The position numbers and the translations under genes were made by a program. Positions 1 through 7,795 of a stretch of DNA of 64,000 nt are shown here, in pieces (position 1 is the stretch's first letter; each line of letters begins with the position of its first letter). The notes beneath the pieces are model-generated. The model was not told the origin of the DNA, made no database searches, and was given only the letters and a program-made list of their open reading frames with translations. The stretch spans positions 124,001 to 188,000 of the forward strand of contig NZ_JBGGGT010000002.1 in assembly GCF_041276405.1 (NCBI RefSeq). Reading direction: 5' to 3'. Origin of the DNA: Microvirga sp. TS319 (lineage in GTDB: Bacteria > Pseudomonadota > Alphaproteobacteria > Rhizobiales > Beijerinckiaceae).

Positions 1-472
1 CGGTCTCGAAGGTATTGAGTTCAAGCCCATGCGTCAGGCCGCCCATCATCGAGTTGACGCACAGGTCCGGGTAGCGTCCGGCGCGCGTCTTGCGGATGGT
101 TTCACGAAGCGTTGCGCCCCAGCCCAGTCCCAGGCCCGTGATCCGGTTCGTCTCAAGAAGGTTCGACAGATATTCGCCCGTGGCCTGCCCGATCAGGACC
201 GGAACGAGATCGGGGTCGCCGGGCGTCGGGATGATGACCGCGTCCTTGAGGCCGAATTCGCGAACGAGGAATTGCTCGAGTTCGACACAGGTCGCGAATT
301 GCGAATTGAGCGTGATGTTCACGAGGCCGCTCGCGCGGGCGTCCACCAGCATCCGGTTCACGCGCAACCGGGTCATGCCGAGTTTTTCCGCGATCTCGGC
401 CTGCGTCAGCCCTTCCATGAAATAGAGCCAGGCGACGCGGGTCTCGAGAGAGTTGTCTGCCGAATTGATCAT
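1..472 (-). CDS. SorC-family sugar-binding transcriptional regulator (partial, C-terminus off the window)
   Basis: The 157 visible residues start at an ATG (470-472) and run off the left edge. Residues 10-50 form a helix-turn-helix of the SorC/DeoR type (TQAEIAEKLGMTRLRVNRML), followed by the start of a sugar-phosphate-sensing domain with the GLGLGWGATL stretch typical of SorC effector domains. Members bind phosphorylated sugars or polyols and control the adjacent catabolic genes. It is divergent from the glycerol-1-phosphate dehydrogenase-like gene, which is the obvious target. The effector cannot be read from this fragment. Confidence 0.85.
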   Translation of the reverse strand, partial: MINSADNSLETRVAWLYFMEGLTQAEIAEKLGMTRLRVNRMLVDARASGLVNITLNSQFATCVELEQFLVREFGLKDAVIIPTPGDPDLVPVLIGQATGEYLSNLLETNRITGLGLGWGATLRETIRKTRAGRYPDLCVNSMMGGLTHGLELNTFET

Positions 473-599
473 GGGCTCAGGGCTTCAGCAGCCTCCCTCA
501 TGTGGCGACAGGCCCCGGAGTGATCGGCCTGCGGCGGTCTTGGCTCGGTCATTCTCTAAACCCTCCGCGAGGGCTGTGGAAGCAGGGACGGCCCGTTGC

Positions 600-640
600 C
601 AGTCTTATACATATGTAATACAAAGTATTCAAATGTATGG
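600..640. promoter_or_regulatory. Palindromic operator-like site in divergent promoter
   Basis: The perfect palindrome TACATATGTA lies at 608-617. A second AT-rich stretch (ACAAAGTATTCAAATGTA) follows directly, in an otherwise GC-rich intergenic region between the SorC regulator and the dehydrogenase. The position fits an operator overlapping the promoter of the downstream gene. That SorC binds here is inference. Confidence 0.45.
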
Positions 641-654
641 CCAGTGAGGAATCA

Positions 655-2046
655 ATGACAGATCAGGCGCAGGTTCTCGGCGACGCGATCCGGACGGCGG
701 CAACCACGCGCTTCGTGCGGGTGGCTCCGTCCGCTCTGGCCGCGTTGCCGGACGCCGTCAGGGTCGCAGGAGACCGGCCGCCCATGATCGTCGCCGACCA
801 GAACACGATGGCCGCGGCCGGGCGCGATGCACTCTCCCTCCTGGAGCAGGCGGGGTTTCTCACGGAAGCCCCGGTCATCCTGGAAGGCAAACCGCGCCTG
901 AAGCCGAATGCCCAGGTTGCACGCGACATGGCGAACGCGATCAAGGCGCGGGGCGTGATTCCGGTCTCGGTCGGGTCTGGCGTCGTCAACGACCTCACGA
1001 AATATGCCGCCGAGCTGGCGGGTGTCGCCTATGTCAGCGTCCCCACGGCGGCGTCCATGGACGGCTATGCGGCCTCGGGCGCCGCACTGCTCGACAACGG
1101 GTTCAAGCGCACGCTCGCCTGTGCTCCGCCTGTCAGCATCGTTGCGGATCTCGACGTGATTGCCCGGGCACCGCCCCGCATGGCCGGCTGGGGTTACGGC
1201 GACCTTGCCGGCAAGATCGTCGCGGGTGCCGATTGGACGCTGGCCGACGCCCTCGGCGAGGAGCCGCTCAACCGGGAGCCGTTCGCGCTCGTCCAGGAGA
1301 ATGTGCGTGCGTGGCTGTCGAAGCCCGCTGACATCGGCAGAGCCGATCCGGCGGCACTCGGTGATCTGATGGATGGCCTGCTCGTCTCGGGTTTCGCGAT
1401 GCAGGCCCACGGCAATTCCCGGCCAGCGAGCGGAGCCGAGCATCTCATCTCCCATGTCTGGGAAATGGAGGGGCTGACCCATCGGGGTGAGCCGGCTGCA
1501 CATGGCGCCTGCGTCGGGATCGGGACGGTGGCGATCCTGGCGCTCTACGAATGGTTCCTGGCGCAGGACATCGATGACGAGGTCGTCCGCCGTGCTGCCG
1601 GCAGGACGGCCTCGCCTGACAGCATCGAAGCCGAGATCGCTGCGGCCTTTCCCAATCAAGCCATCGCCGAGAGCGCCCGCATCGAGATGCGCGAGAAGCT
1701 GGGGCAGGCCACGCGACGCGCCGAGCGGCTTTCCACGCTCCGCGCGACCTGGCCGAGTCTGCGGGAAGAACTGCGCCGTTTCTGCGTTTCACCGGGCGAG
1801 GTCGAAGGCTGGCTCCGAGAGGCCGGCGCGCCGACCCATCCGGAGGATCTCGGGGTGCCTTTGCAGACGCTGGCGGCGGAGTATCGGAGGGCCCGCCTGA
1901 TCCGCCGGCGGTTCACGATCCTCGACCTTCTCGACGATCTGGGATGGCTCGACAGGGGAGTCGTCGCGCTCTTTGCCGAGGGTGGCTTCTGGGGTCGTCG
2001 CTCCAGGGAGGGAGAGCGGCCCGCCGCGTCGGCGCAAGGCTGCTAG
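655..2046 (+). CDS. sn-glycerol-1-phosphate dehydrogenase-like (AraM/EgsA family) metal-dependent dehydrogenase
   Basis: A 463-residue member of the iron-type alcohol dehydrogenase superfamily, closest in motif to AraM/EgsA enzymes that interconvert dihydroxyacetone phosphate and glycerol-1-phosphate with NAD(P)H. Visible are the nucleotide-binding SVGSGVVNDLTKY, the PTAASMDGYAA loop, and metal ligands in GYGDLAGK, SGAEHLISHVWEM and the His of GEPAAHGACVG. It is longer than EgsA (about 350-400 aa) because of a C-terminal helical extension. I chose ATG 655 rather than the in-frame ATG 637 because GTGAGGA lies just before 655. Divergence from a SorC regulator suggests a role in sugar or polyol phosphate catabolism rather than lipid synthesis. 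The substrate is inferred. Confidence 0.8.
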   Translation: MTDQAQVLGDAIRTAATTRFVRVAPSALAALPDAVRVAGDRPPMIVADQNTMAAAGRDALSLLEQAGFLTEAPVILEGKPRLKPNAQVARDMANAIKARGVIPVSVGSGVVNDLTKYAAELAGVAYVSVPTAASMDGYAASGAALLDNGFKRTLACAPPVSIVADLDVIARAPPRMAGWGYGDLAGKIVAGADWTLADALGEEPLNREPFALVQENVRAWLSKPADIGRADPAALGDLMDGLLVSGFAMQAHGNSRPASGAEHLISHVWEMEGLTHRGEPAAHGACVGIGTVAILALYEWFLAQDIDDEVVRRAAGRTASPDSIEAEIAAAFPNQAIAESARIEMREKLGQATRRAERLSTLRATWPSLREELRRFCVSPGEVEGWLREAGAPTHPEDLGVPLQTLAAEYRRARLIRRRFTILDLLDDLGWLDRGVVALFAEGGFWGRRSREGERPAASAQGC

Positions 2047-2050
2047 CCCC

Positions 2051-2212
2051 TACAGCATCGGGTGTGAAATCGGCCCCACATCCGATGCGGTCAGCCTATG
2101 GTCTTGAGTATCTTCTCACGCAAAACCGGGTCCCACTTCCCGCGTTCAATGCTCTCCTTGCTTGAGCATCTTTTCACGCAAAACCGGTTCCCACTTTTGC
2201 GTTCGATGCTCT
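2051..2212. repeat. Hairpin repeat cluster (three degenerate palindromes)
   Basis: Three hairpins follow the dehydrogenase stop codon: 2053-2089, about 2105-2152 and 2164-2212 (GAGCATC...GATGCTC). They share the words GCATCGG, GCAAAACCGG and CCCACTT with the other repeats of the window. The stop codon of the convergent ydiJ gene (2174-2176) lies inside the third hairpin, so the repeat forms the tail of that protein. A role as bidirectional terminator between convergent genes is plausible. Confidence 0.8.
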
Positions 2213-5068
2213 CATGAGATGCCGGATGCGCTGCAAGGGGTGGAGCGCTTCGGCCTTCGCCAGGAGGCTGCTCTGGCAGCGGCAGGAAAAGCCGGTTGCC
2301 AGGATGGCTCCGCCCGCTTCGTCCACGTGCCGCTTCCAGGAGAGATCGAAAATCCTGGCTGACGTGTCGGCATTGCGCGTCTCGTGCCCCCAGGTTCCCG
2401 CCATGCCGCAGCAGCCCGCGTTCGGGACCGAGATTCCTTGCCCGAGCGTCTCGAAGATCGAGACCCACTCGCCCTTGCCGCCCGGGTGGAGCGTGCGTTC
2501 GGTGCAATGCAGCATAAGGGTGAGGCGCTCTCGGGCCTTGTTCCCCGCGCAAGCGGCCAGGGCCTCGGTCTGCGTGGCAAGCCATTGCTGCGGCAATAGA
2601 ACCGGGATGCCCGCGGGGATCACGTCCCGGTACTCGTCCCGATAGGCGAGAGTCATGGCAGGCTCGATCCCGACGAGGGTGAAGCCGTCATTGGAGAGCT
2701 TTTGCAGGCTGGCGCCCGTTCGGCGCGCCTGTCTTTCGAAGGCCTTGAGACGGCCGAGCACGTGCAGCGGCTTCCCGTTCGGGCGGAACGGCAACAGGTA
2801 GGGTTCAAAGCCGAGAGCCCTGATCACGAATGCCAGGTCGAGCACCAGATGGGGTTCGAAATAGCGCGTGAAGGCGTCCGGCACGATCACGACGGCCCTG
2901 TCGGGGCGCGGTGGAGCCGCAAGGTTCAACGGCTTCAGTCCGGCGGCCGCCAAATCCCCCCGGCCGAGGGCTTTCGGCAGAGCCGGAACATGGGTCAGGC
3001 CGAGGCTCTTGAGAAGTGGCGAGAACGGCCCTTTCAGGGCGAGGTTGGCGAGCCTTGGAAAGGCCGACGCGAATGGCAGAAGCTTCTCGAGGCAGCCGAG
3101 AAGATGATCGCGGGCGGGGCGTGGGTTGCGGGCATACCAGCTTTCCATGAACTTCGCGCGAAAGCGCGGCACATCCACCTGCACAGGGCACGCGCGTGCA
3201 CAGGCCTTGCAGGAGAGGCACTCGTCGAGGGCGTCCTTGACCTCCCGTTCAAAGCCTGGATCGGCGCGGCCTTCGGGCCCCCCTTGGCGCAGCCACTCGC
3301 GCACGAGGGCCGAGCGGCCCTTGGGCGAGTTCCGGCGATCGTTCGTGGCCTTGTAGGACGGGCACATGACCTCGTGATGCGCGTGATTGAAGCAAGCGCC
3401 GTTGCCGTTGCACGACACCGCTCCCTCGTATTGAGCGCGCTGCGCCTCGGGGATCTGCCGGTCCGCCGCGCCGCGCAGGGGCACTTCGTCGATCTTGAGA
3501 AGCGCCGCCCCTCGGGCGGAGGCGATCTTGCCCGGGTTCAACTGGTCGCCAGGATCGAAGGCGCGCTTGATCTCCTCCAGAGCCGGGTAGAGGGGCCCGA
3601 AGACCTTGGGTACGAATTCCGAGCGCACGCCCTTGCCGTGCTCGCCCCACAGAAGCCCGCCGTATTTGCGCGCCAGCGCCTCGACCCGCTCGGTCACGCG
3701 GCGCACGAGCGGCTCCTCCGCCGGATCGATGAGATCGAGGGCGGGGCGCACGTGCAGCACGCCCGCATCGACATGGCCGAACATGCCGTATTGCAGCCCC
3801 TCTTCGTCGAGCACCGCGCGGAACTCTCGAATGAAGGGCTCGAGGTTCTCGGGCGGGACGGCGCAATCCTCCACGAAGGGCATCGGCCGCCGCTTGCCCG
3901 CGGTGCGGCCCAGGAGGCCCACGGCCTTCTTGCGCATCTCCGTGATCCTGGCGACATCGCCCCCTCGTGCGAGGGTATGGCTGCGGCGCCCTTCCGCCGG
4001 TTCGCGCAGCCGGGTCAGGGCGGCCTGGATTTGCGCCTCGACGGATGCCTCGTCGTCGCCCGTGAACTCGACCAGGTTGACGCCCTTGGCTTCAGTGTCG
4101 GGGAAGAAAGGCGAGACGTATTCCCAAACCGGATCGGCTTGAGCGAGGCTCAGCACGCGGCTGTCGACGGTCTCGACGGCGGCCGCGCCGAGGCCCGCCA
4201 TGACCCGGGCATCCCTCAAGGCAGCCTGGAAATCGTCATAGAAGACGTTGATCTGCTGCGAGGCCTTCGGGATCGGTACGAGATTGATCCTGGCCTCGGC
4301 CAGCATCGCGAGGGTGCCTTCGGAACCGCAGAGAACGGCGCGGGGATCGATGCGCCCATCCGCATCGCGCAGATGCGCCAGATCGTAGCCCGTGAGCGAA
4401 CGGTTCAACTTGGGGAAGCGCTCCGCGATGAGCCCGGCATTGTCGCGTGCGACCCGCTCGAGGATGCGCAGGATGTCTCCCTCGCGGCCCTTGAGGGTGG
4501 CGATCTCCCGGGCGGTGCGAGGCTTGGTATCGAGAACCTCGCCGCCCACCAGAACGGCCTTCAGCTCCAGAACGTGGTTCGATGTCTTGCCGTAAAGACA
4601 AGAGCCCTGGCCGCAGGCATCGGTCGAAATCATCCCGCCGATCGTGGCGCGGTTGGAGGTCGAAAGCTCGGGCGCGAAGAAGAGGCCGTGCGGCCGGAGC
4701 ACCTCGTTGAGCCTGTCCTTGATCACACCGGGCTGCACCCGCGCCCAGCGCTCCGCGACGTTGATCTCCAGGATCCCGGTGAGATGGCGCGAGAACTCGA
4801 CAACGACGCCGTGACCCAGGGACTGGCCATTGGTGCCGGTGCCGCCGCCGCGCGGGCGCAGCACCACGTCCTCGAAGCGAGGGTCGGCGAGAAGCCGGCC
4901 GATGCGTTGAAGGTCCTGAACGGATCTTGGAAAGACGACGATGTCGGGCAGGACCTGATAGATCGAGTTGTCGGTTGCCAGGACCTGGCGCTCGGAGCGT
5001 TCATCCGAGAGGTCTCCCTCGAATCCTTCCGCCTTCAGGGCCGCCAGAAAATCCGCATAAGGTCCCAT
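2174..5068 (-). CDS. ydiJ: FAD-binding and 4Fe-4S dehydrogenase of the YdiJ / D-2-hydroxyacid dehydrogenase type
   Basis: A 964-residue fusion of a PCMH-type FAD domain (RPRGGGTGTNGQSLG near residue 77), an FAD-linked oxidase C-terminal domain, a ferredoxin-like part (CLSCKACARACP) and a cysteine-rich GlpC-like domain with CCGMAGTWGHE. E. coli YdiJ is the same size and architecture and acts on D-2-hydroxyacids such as D-2-hydroxyglutarate; electrons go from FAD through Fe-S centres to a membrane or soluble acceptor. The reading frame stays open upstream through a hairpin repeat, so the start was placed at ATG 5068, after the repeat. The last dozen or so residues are encoded by another repeat. 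The exact substrate is not visible. Confidence 0.88.
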   Translation of the reverse strand: MGPYADFLAALKAEGFEGDLSDERSERQVLATDNSIYQVLPDIVVFPRSVQDLQRIGRLLADPRFEDVVLRPRGGGTGTNGQSLGHGVVVEFSRHLTGILEINVAERWARVQPGVIKDRLNEVLRPHGLFFAPELSTSNRATIGGMISTDACGQGSCLYGKTSNHVLELKAVLVGGEVLDTKPRTAREIATLKGREGDILRILERVARDNAGLIAERFPKLNRSLTGYDLAHLRDADGRIDPRAVLCGSEGTLAMLAEARINLVPIPKASQQINVFYDDFQAALRDARVMAGLGAAAVETVDSRVLSLAQADPVWEYVSPFFPDTEAKGVNLVEFTGDDEASVEAQIQAALTRLREPAEGRRSHTLARGGDVARITEMRKKAVGLLGRTAGKRRPMPFVEDCAVPPENLEPFIREFRAVLDEEGLQYGMFGHVDAGVLHVRPALDLIDPAEEPLVRRVTERVEALARKYGGLLWGEHGKGVRSEFVPKVFGPLYPALEEIKRAFDPGDQLNPGKIASARGAALLKIDEVPLRGAADRQIPEAQRAQYEGAVSCNGNGACFNHAHHEVMCPSYKATNDRRNSPKGRSALVREWLRQGGPEGRADPGFEREVKDALDECLSCKACARACPVQVDVPRFRAKFMESWYARNPRPARDHLLGCLEKLLPFASAFPRLANLALKGPFSPLLKSLGLTHVPALPKALGRGDLAAAGLKPLNLAAPPRPDRAVVIVPDAFTRYFEPHLVLDLAFVIRALGFEPYLLPFRPNGKPLHVLGRLKAFERQARRTGASLQKLSNDGFTLVGIEPAMTLAYRDEYRDVIPAGIPVLLPQQWLATQTEALAACAGNKARERLTLMLHCTERTLHPGGKGEWVSIFETLGQGISVPNAGCCGMAGTWGHETRNADTSARIFDLSWKRHVDEAGGAILATGFSCRCQSSLLAKAEALHPLQRIRHLMRASNAKVGTGFA

Positions 5069-5102
5069 TGCTCTGTCATTCGCCACATATGTGCGGGGGC
5101 GG

Positions 5103-5212
5103 CTAGAGCATCGGACGTGAAAAGTGGAATCCACTTTTGGGTCCGATGCTCCCTTCTTGGAAGGAGCGCATCGTGCGAAAAACCGGATCCACTTTTTCGC
5201 ACGATGCGCTAG
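5103..5212. repeat. 110-bp double-hairpin repeat, CTAG to CTAG
   Basis: The cleanest copy of the dominant repeat. It begins CTAGAGCATCGGACGTGAA and ends CGCACGATGCGCTAG. The first hairpin pairs GCATCGGA...TCCGATGC with an inner AAAAGTGG/CCACTTTT stem; the second pairs GCGCATCGTGCGAAAAA with TTTTTCGCACGATGCGC. Both arms would fold in RNA from either strand. It lies between ydiJ (start) and the DUF1932 gene (stop), which point the same way. Confidence 0.9.
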
Positions 5213-5235
5213 GCCGCCCCACCGGCCGTCCGGCG

Positions 5236-6105
5236 TCACTTGCCGAGGGCAAGGCGCTTTTCGACGATTTCGGAAATCGCATCGCTCATTTCGGTTTTCC
5301 GGAGCTCCTTGGCATCGATCGTGCCCTGGTTCTCCTGAACATCGGCTACGGCATCCGCGAGGCGTCCGACAAAGCCGAGCTCGTCGTAGGTCTTCGCCAC
5401 TTCCCGCATTTCTGCCGCACGGCGGATACCATGGCGAAGGGTTCGCTCAAACATGTATTCAATGTTTTTCGGCCAGCCGAGGCCCGGGAAGGTCTCCGCA
5501 AGCGAGCCCATCACGCGATCGAGGCAGCCCGAAGCGCGCGCGGCCAGCATGGTCTCGACCGTGAGCGCTTCGAGGCCCTTCACAAAGAGCGACCGGACCA
5601 TCTTGATGGCGGTGGCGGCACCCACCTCGTGACCCACGGTTTCGAACGCGAAGCCGTGAGCGGCAAGAATGGGCTCCAGCGCGTCGGCGGTCTTGCCCGC
5701 GATGAGAACCGGAGTCGCATGGCCGCGCGGGTGCACGGGAGCCATCACGGCCATGTCGAGGTAGGACGCGCCCGTGGCCTCCACGAGCGCCGCCGTCTCC
5801 CGTTTGCGACCCGGCGAGACGGAGTTGATGTCGATGTAAAGCTGACCCGGCTTCAGAGCGGACAAAGCCGATTTCGCAGCCTCGAGCGATTGGTCGGCCG
5901 TCACGGCGGCGAAAACCCAGTCCACGCCTTCGATGGTCGCTTTCACGGACTGTTCGAACCGCAATCCCCGCGAGCGAGCCTCGGCCGCCATGGCCTCGTC
6001 CTGCCTGAGGTCATAAGCTGCGACGAATTCGGCCTCGCCCTTGCCCTTGAGAGTATCCGTGAAGGCGCGTGCAGCCTCGCCAAAGCCGATGAACGCAATT
6101 TTCAT
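5236..6105 (-). CDS. NAD(P)-dependent 6PGDH/3-hydroxyisobutyrate-like dehydrogenase with DUF1932 C-terminal domain
   Basis: A 289-residue protein with an N-terminal Rossmann fold (MKIAFIGFGEAARAF) and the middle motif DINSVSPGRK of the beta-hydroxyacid dehydrogenase family. The C-terminal part (GAATAIKMVRSLFVKGLEAL with the family lysine) is the DUF1932 helical domain. It should oxidise or reduce a 2-hydroxy or 3-hydroxy acid with NAD(P). ATG 6105 is preceded by GAGGT at a good distance, whereas the longer frame has no ribosome site. It lies next to the LysR gene and the LigJ/LigK/TctABC genes and is probably part of the same catabolic unit; its substrate is unknown. Confidence 0.8.
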   Translation of the reverse strand: MKIAFIGFGEAARAFTDTLKGKGEAEFVAAYDLRQDEAMAAEARSRGLRFEQSVKATIEGVDWVFAAVTADQSLEAAKSALSALKPGQLYIDINSVSPGRKRETAALVEATGASYLDMAVMAPVHPRGHATPVLIAGKTADALEPILAAHGFAFETVGHEVGAATAIKMVRSLFVKGLEALTVETMLAARASGCLDRVMGSLAETFPGLGWPKNIEYMFERTLRHGIRRAAEMREVAKTYDELGFVGRLADAVADVQENQGTIDAKELRKTEMSDAISEIVEKRLALGK

Positions 6106-6278
6106 GTGGTGACCTCGGTTCTGAGTGCAGGATCGGCCTGCCTTAAAATGACCTCCAGGGACGTCCCTTCGTCGCCAAGGAAAGGCCGACCTCTTTCTGG
6201 GATCGATTTGTGCACTCCAAATCACGGAAATGCTTCATCGGAAGTCGTCGATCCTCTATAAAAAAATGTGAAACGAGG

Positions 6279-7520
6279 CTATTTCGGCGGGACGAAACCT
6301 TCGATCTCCTCGGAGAGCACCTCGTAGAAGCTCTCCAGGAAAAGCAGCTGCGTCCGGCTCGGCAGCCAATCGCTTCTCATCGTGATGCCGATGGCGCGTC
6401 CCCCGGCGGAGACGTGAAATCGCAAGGGGGTGAGCAGGCCCAGTTTCACCTCCAGGGCCACTTGCCGCACGGAAAGAACCGCGAGCGCGTCGCTGTCGAG
6501 AAGAATGGAGCGCATCAACAGGGTCGAGGGGGCTTCGATCCTCACCCGGGGCCCTTCCTGCCGCCCCGCGAAGAGAGCGTTGAGGGCATTTCGCACGGGC
6601 GTGCCCTCGCGCTGGGCGACCCATTCGCACGATGCCAGATCGTCGATGGACACATCCTTTCCTTCGAGGGGATGTCCCTTGCGGGCGATGATCGTATAGG
6701 GGTCGCTGAAAAGGTACGTCTCGGTCACGTCGCTGGCGGGCGGGGGATGGCGGATCGCGCCGATGAGCATGTCGGCCTCGCCGGAACGCAATGCCCTCAG
6801 CATCGTATCGTATACCCCTTCCAGAACGACGAAATTCACCTGCGGCGCCCGCGCCCGGGTGCGGTTGATGGCCTTGCCCAGGATCGCGGACCGGATCATA
6901 GGGAGGGAGGCGATGAGCACGCGCCCCTTCAGCGATCCGTCCGAGCCCTTCAGCTCCTCTTCCGCCGTGACGATTTCGCGAAGGGCAATCTGGAATTGAC
7001 GCGCCAGTTCCGCGCCCGCCCGGTTGGCGGCGAGGCCCTGCGGGGTCTTGGTGTAGAGTTCGTAGCCGAGATTGCTTTCGACATCGCGTGCCGCCCGATG
7101 AAGTGCGGACACGGAAATGCCGTCCGCCTTCGCGGCCAGGAGCAGAGAGCCATGATGGCTCACCGAGACATGCGCGAAGAGCTGCGACGCCGTGAGGCGC
7201 GCGACAATGTGACCGCTCTGCGACAAGGTCGGCGCGACCGCGCGTTCGGACGCGACCATGATCCCCCTTTGGAGGATGCGAAAGAAACGGTCGCAACGTT
7301 GCCAGAGAACATTGCCCTCCCGGGTCGGCTGACTGCCGCCGCTTTTTCGCGTCAGGAGCGGCACCGCGTAATGCTCTTCCAGGCGGGAAATGGCCTGCGT
7401 AATCGCCGGCTGCGCGATGTTCAGGCCCTTCGCCGCCGCGTTCAGCGATCCGAGCTCGCAGACCGATAGAAACATTCTCAGGTGGCGCAGGTTCGGGAAG
7501 TGTGCGGGCCGTTTCATCAA
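6279..7520 (-). CDS. LysR-type regulator with two tandem winged-helix domains
   Basis: At 413 residues this is about 100 longer than a usual LysR protein. Residues about 9-75 are a standard HTH (LNAAAKGLNIAQPAITQAISRLEE). Residues about 108-190 form a second LysR-like HTH (SLLLAAKADGISVSALHRAARDVESNLGYELYTKTPQG), followed by a periplasmic-binding-protein-like effector domain (KGRVLIASLPMIRSAIL onward). It is divergent from tctA, so it is the likely regulator of the TTT transporter and LigJ/LigK genes. The tandem DNA-binding arrangement is directly visible; its effect on DNA recognition is unknown. Confidence 0.85.
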   Translation of the reverse strand: MMKRPAHFPNLRHLRMFLSVCELGSLNAAAKGLNIAQPAITQAISRLEEHYAVPLLTRKSGGSQPTREGNVLWQRCDRFFRILQRGIMVASERAVAPTLSQSGHIVARLTASQLFAHVSVSHHGSLLLAAKADGISVSALHRAARDVESNLGYELYTKTPQGLAANRAGAELARQFQIALREIVTAEEELKGSDGSLKGRVLIASLPMIRSAILGKAINRTRARAPQVNFVVLEGVYDTMLRALRSGEADMLIGAIRHPPPASDVTETYLFSDPYTIIARKGHPLEGKDVSIDDLASCEWVAQREGTPVRNALNALFAGRQEGPRVRIEAPSTLLMRSILLDSDALAVLSVRQVALEVKLGLLTPLRFHVSAGGRAIGITMRSDWLPSRTQLLFLESFYEVLSEEIEGFVPPK

Positions 7521-7795
7521 AACTTATATCACATTTCGTCACTTCTATTATCGCTGCGCGACCATTCCGACGCAATATGACCAGAGTTTTATCCTATGCG
7601 CCCAAGGACAAGGCAAGCGGCGTGCGCGCTTGATCGAAAGTCCGTTTTCTCACAAACGTAGATAGGCATAGATCCCAGGGAGGGAGGAAACATCATGGCT
7701 GAGATTCGGCCGTTCAATCAGCCCGGGCAGGATCGGCGTCCTGAAACGAGATCTGGCTTCTAACAGCCTCCTGTGACACGATCTAAGGCTTCACC
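7521..7795. promoter_or_regulatory. Divergent promoter region between LysR and tctA
   Basis: 275 bases separate the LysR start from tctA. The part next to LysR is AT-rich (TTATATCACATTTCGTCAC) and is the natural place for the LysR binding site, but I could not define a convincing dyad. A 22-codon ORF with a strong ribosome site lies at 7695-7763. Confidence 0.4.
7695..7763 (+). CDS. Possible 22-residue leader peptide or gene remnant before tctA
   Basis: ATG 7695 is preceded by GGGAGGGAGGAAACATC, one of the strongest ribosome-binding sites in the window, and reads MAEIRPFNQPGQDRRPETRS plus two residues to TAA at 7761-7763. tctA starts only 32 bases later and has a weak site of its own. It could be a translated leader that couples expression of tctA, or the 5' stub of a lost gene. 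No family is recognised. Confidence 0.3.
   Translation: MAEIRPFNQPGQDRRPETRSGF

Noticed and set aside
2702..5212. 836-codon open frame on the plus strand, antisense to ydiJ
   Set aside because: It is a shadow of GC-rich third positions; the minus-strand frame has all dehydrogenase motifs.
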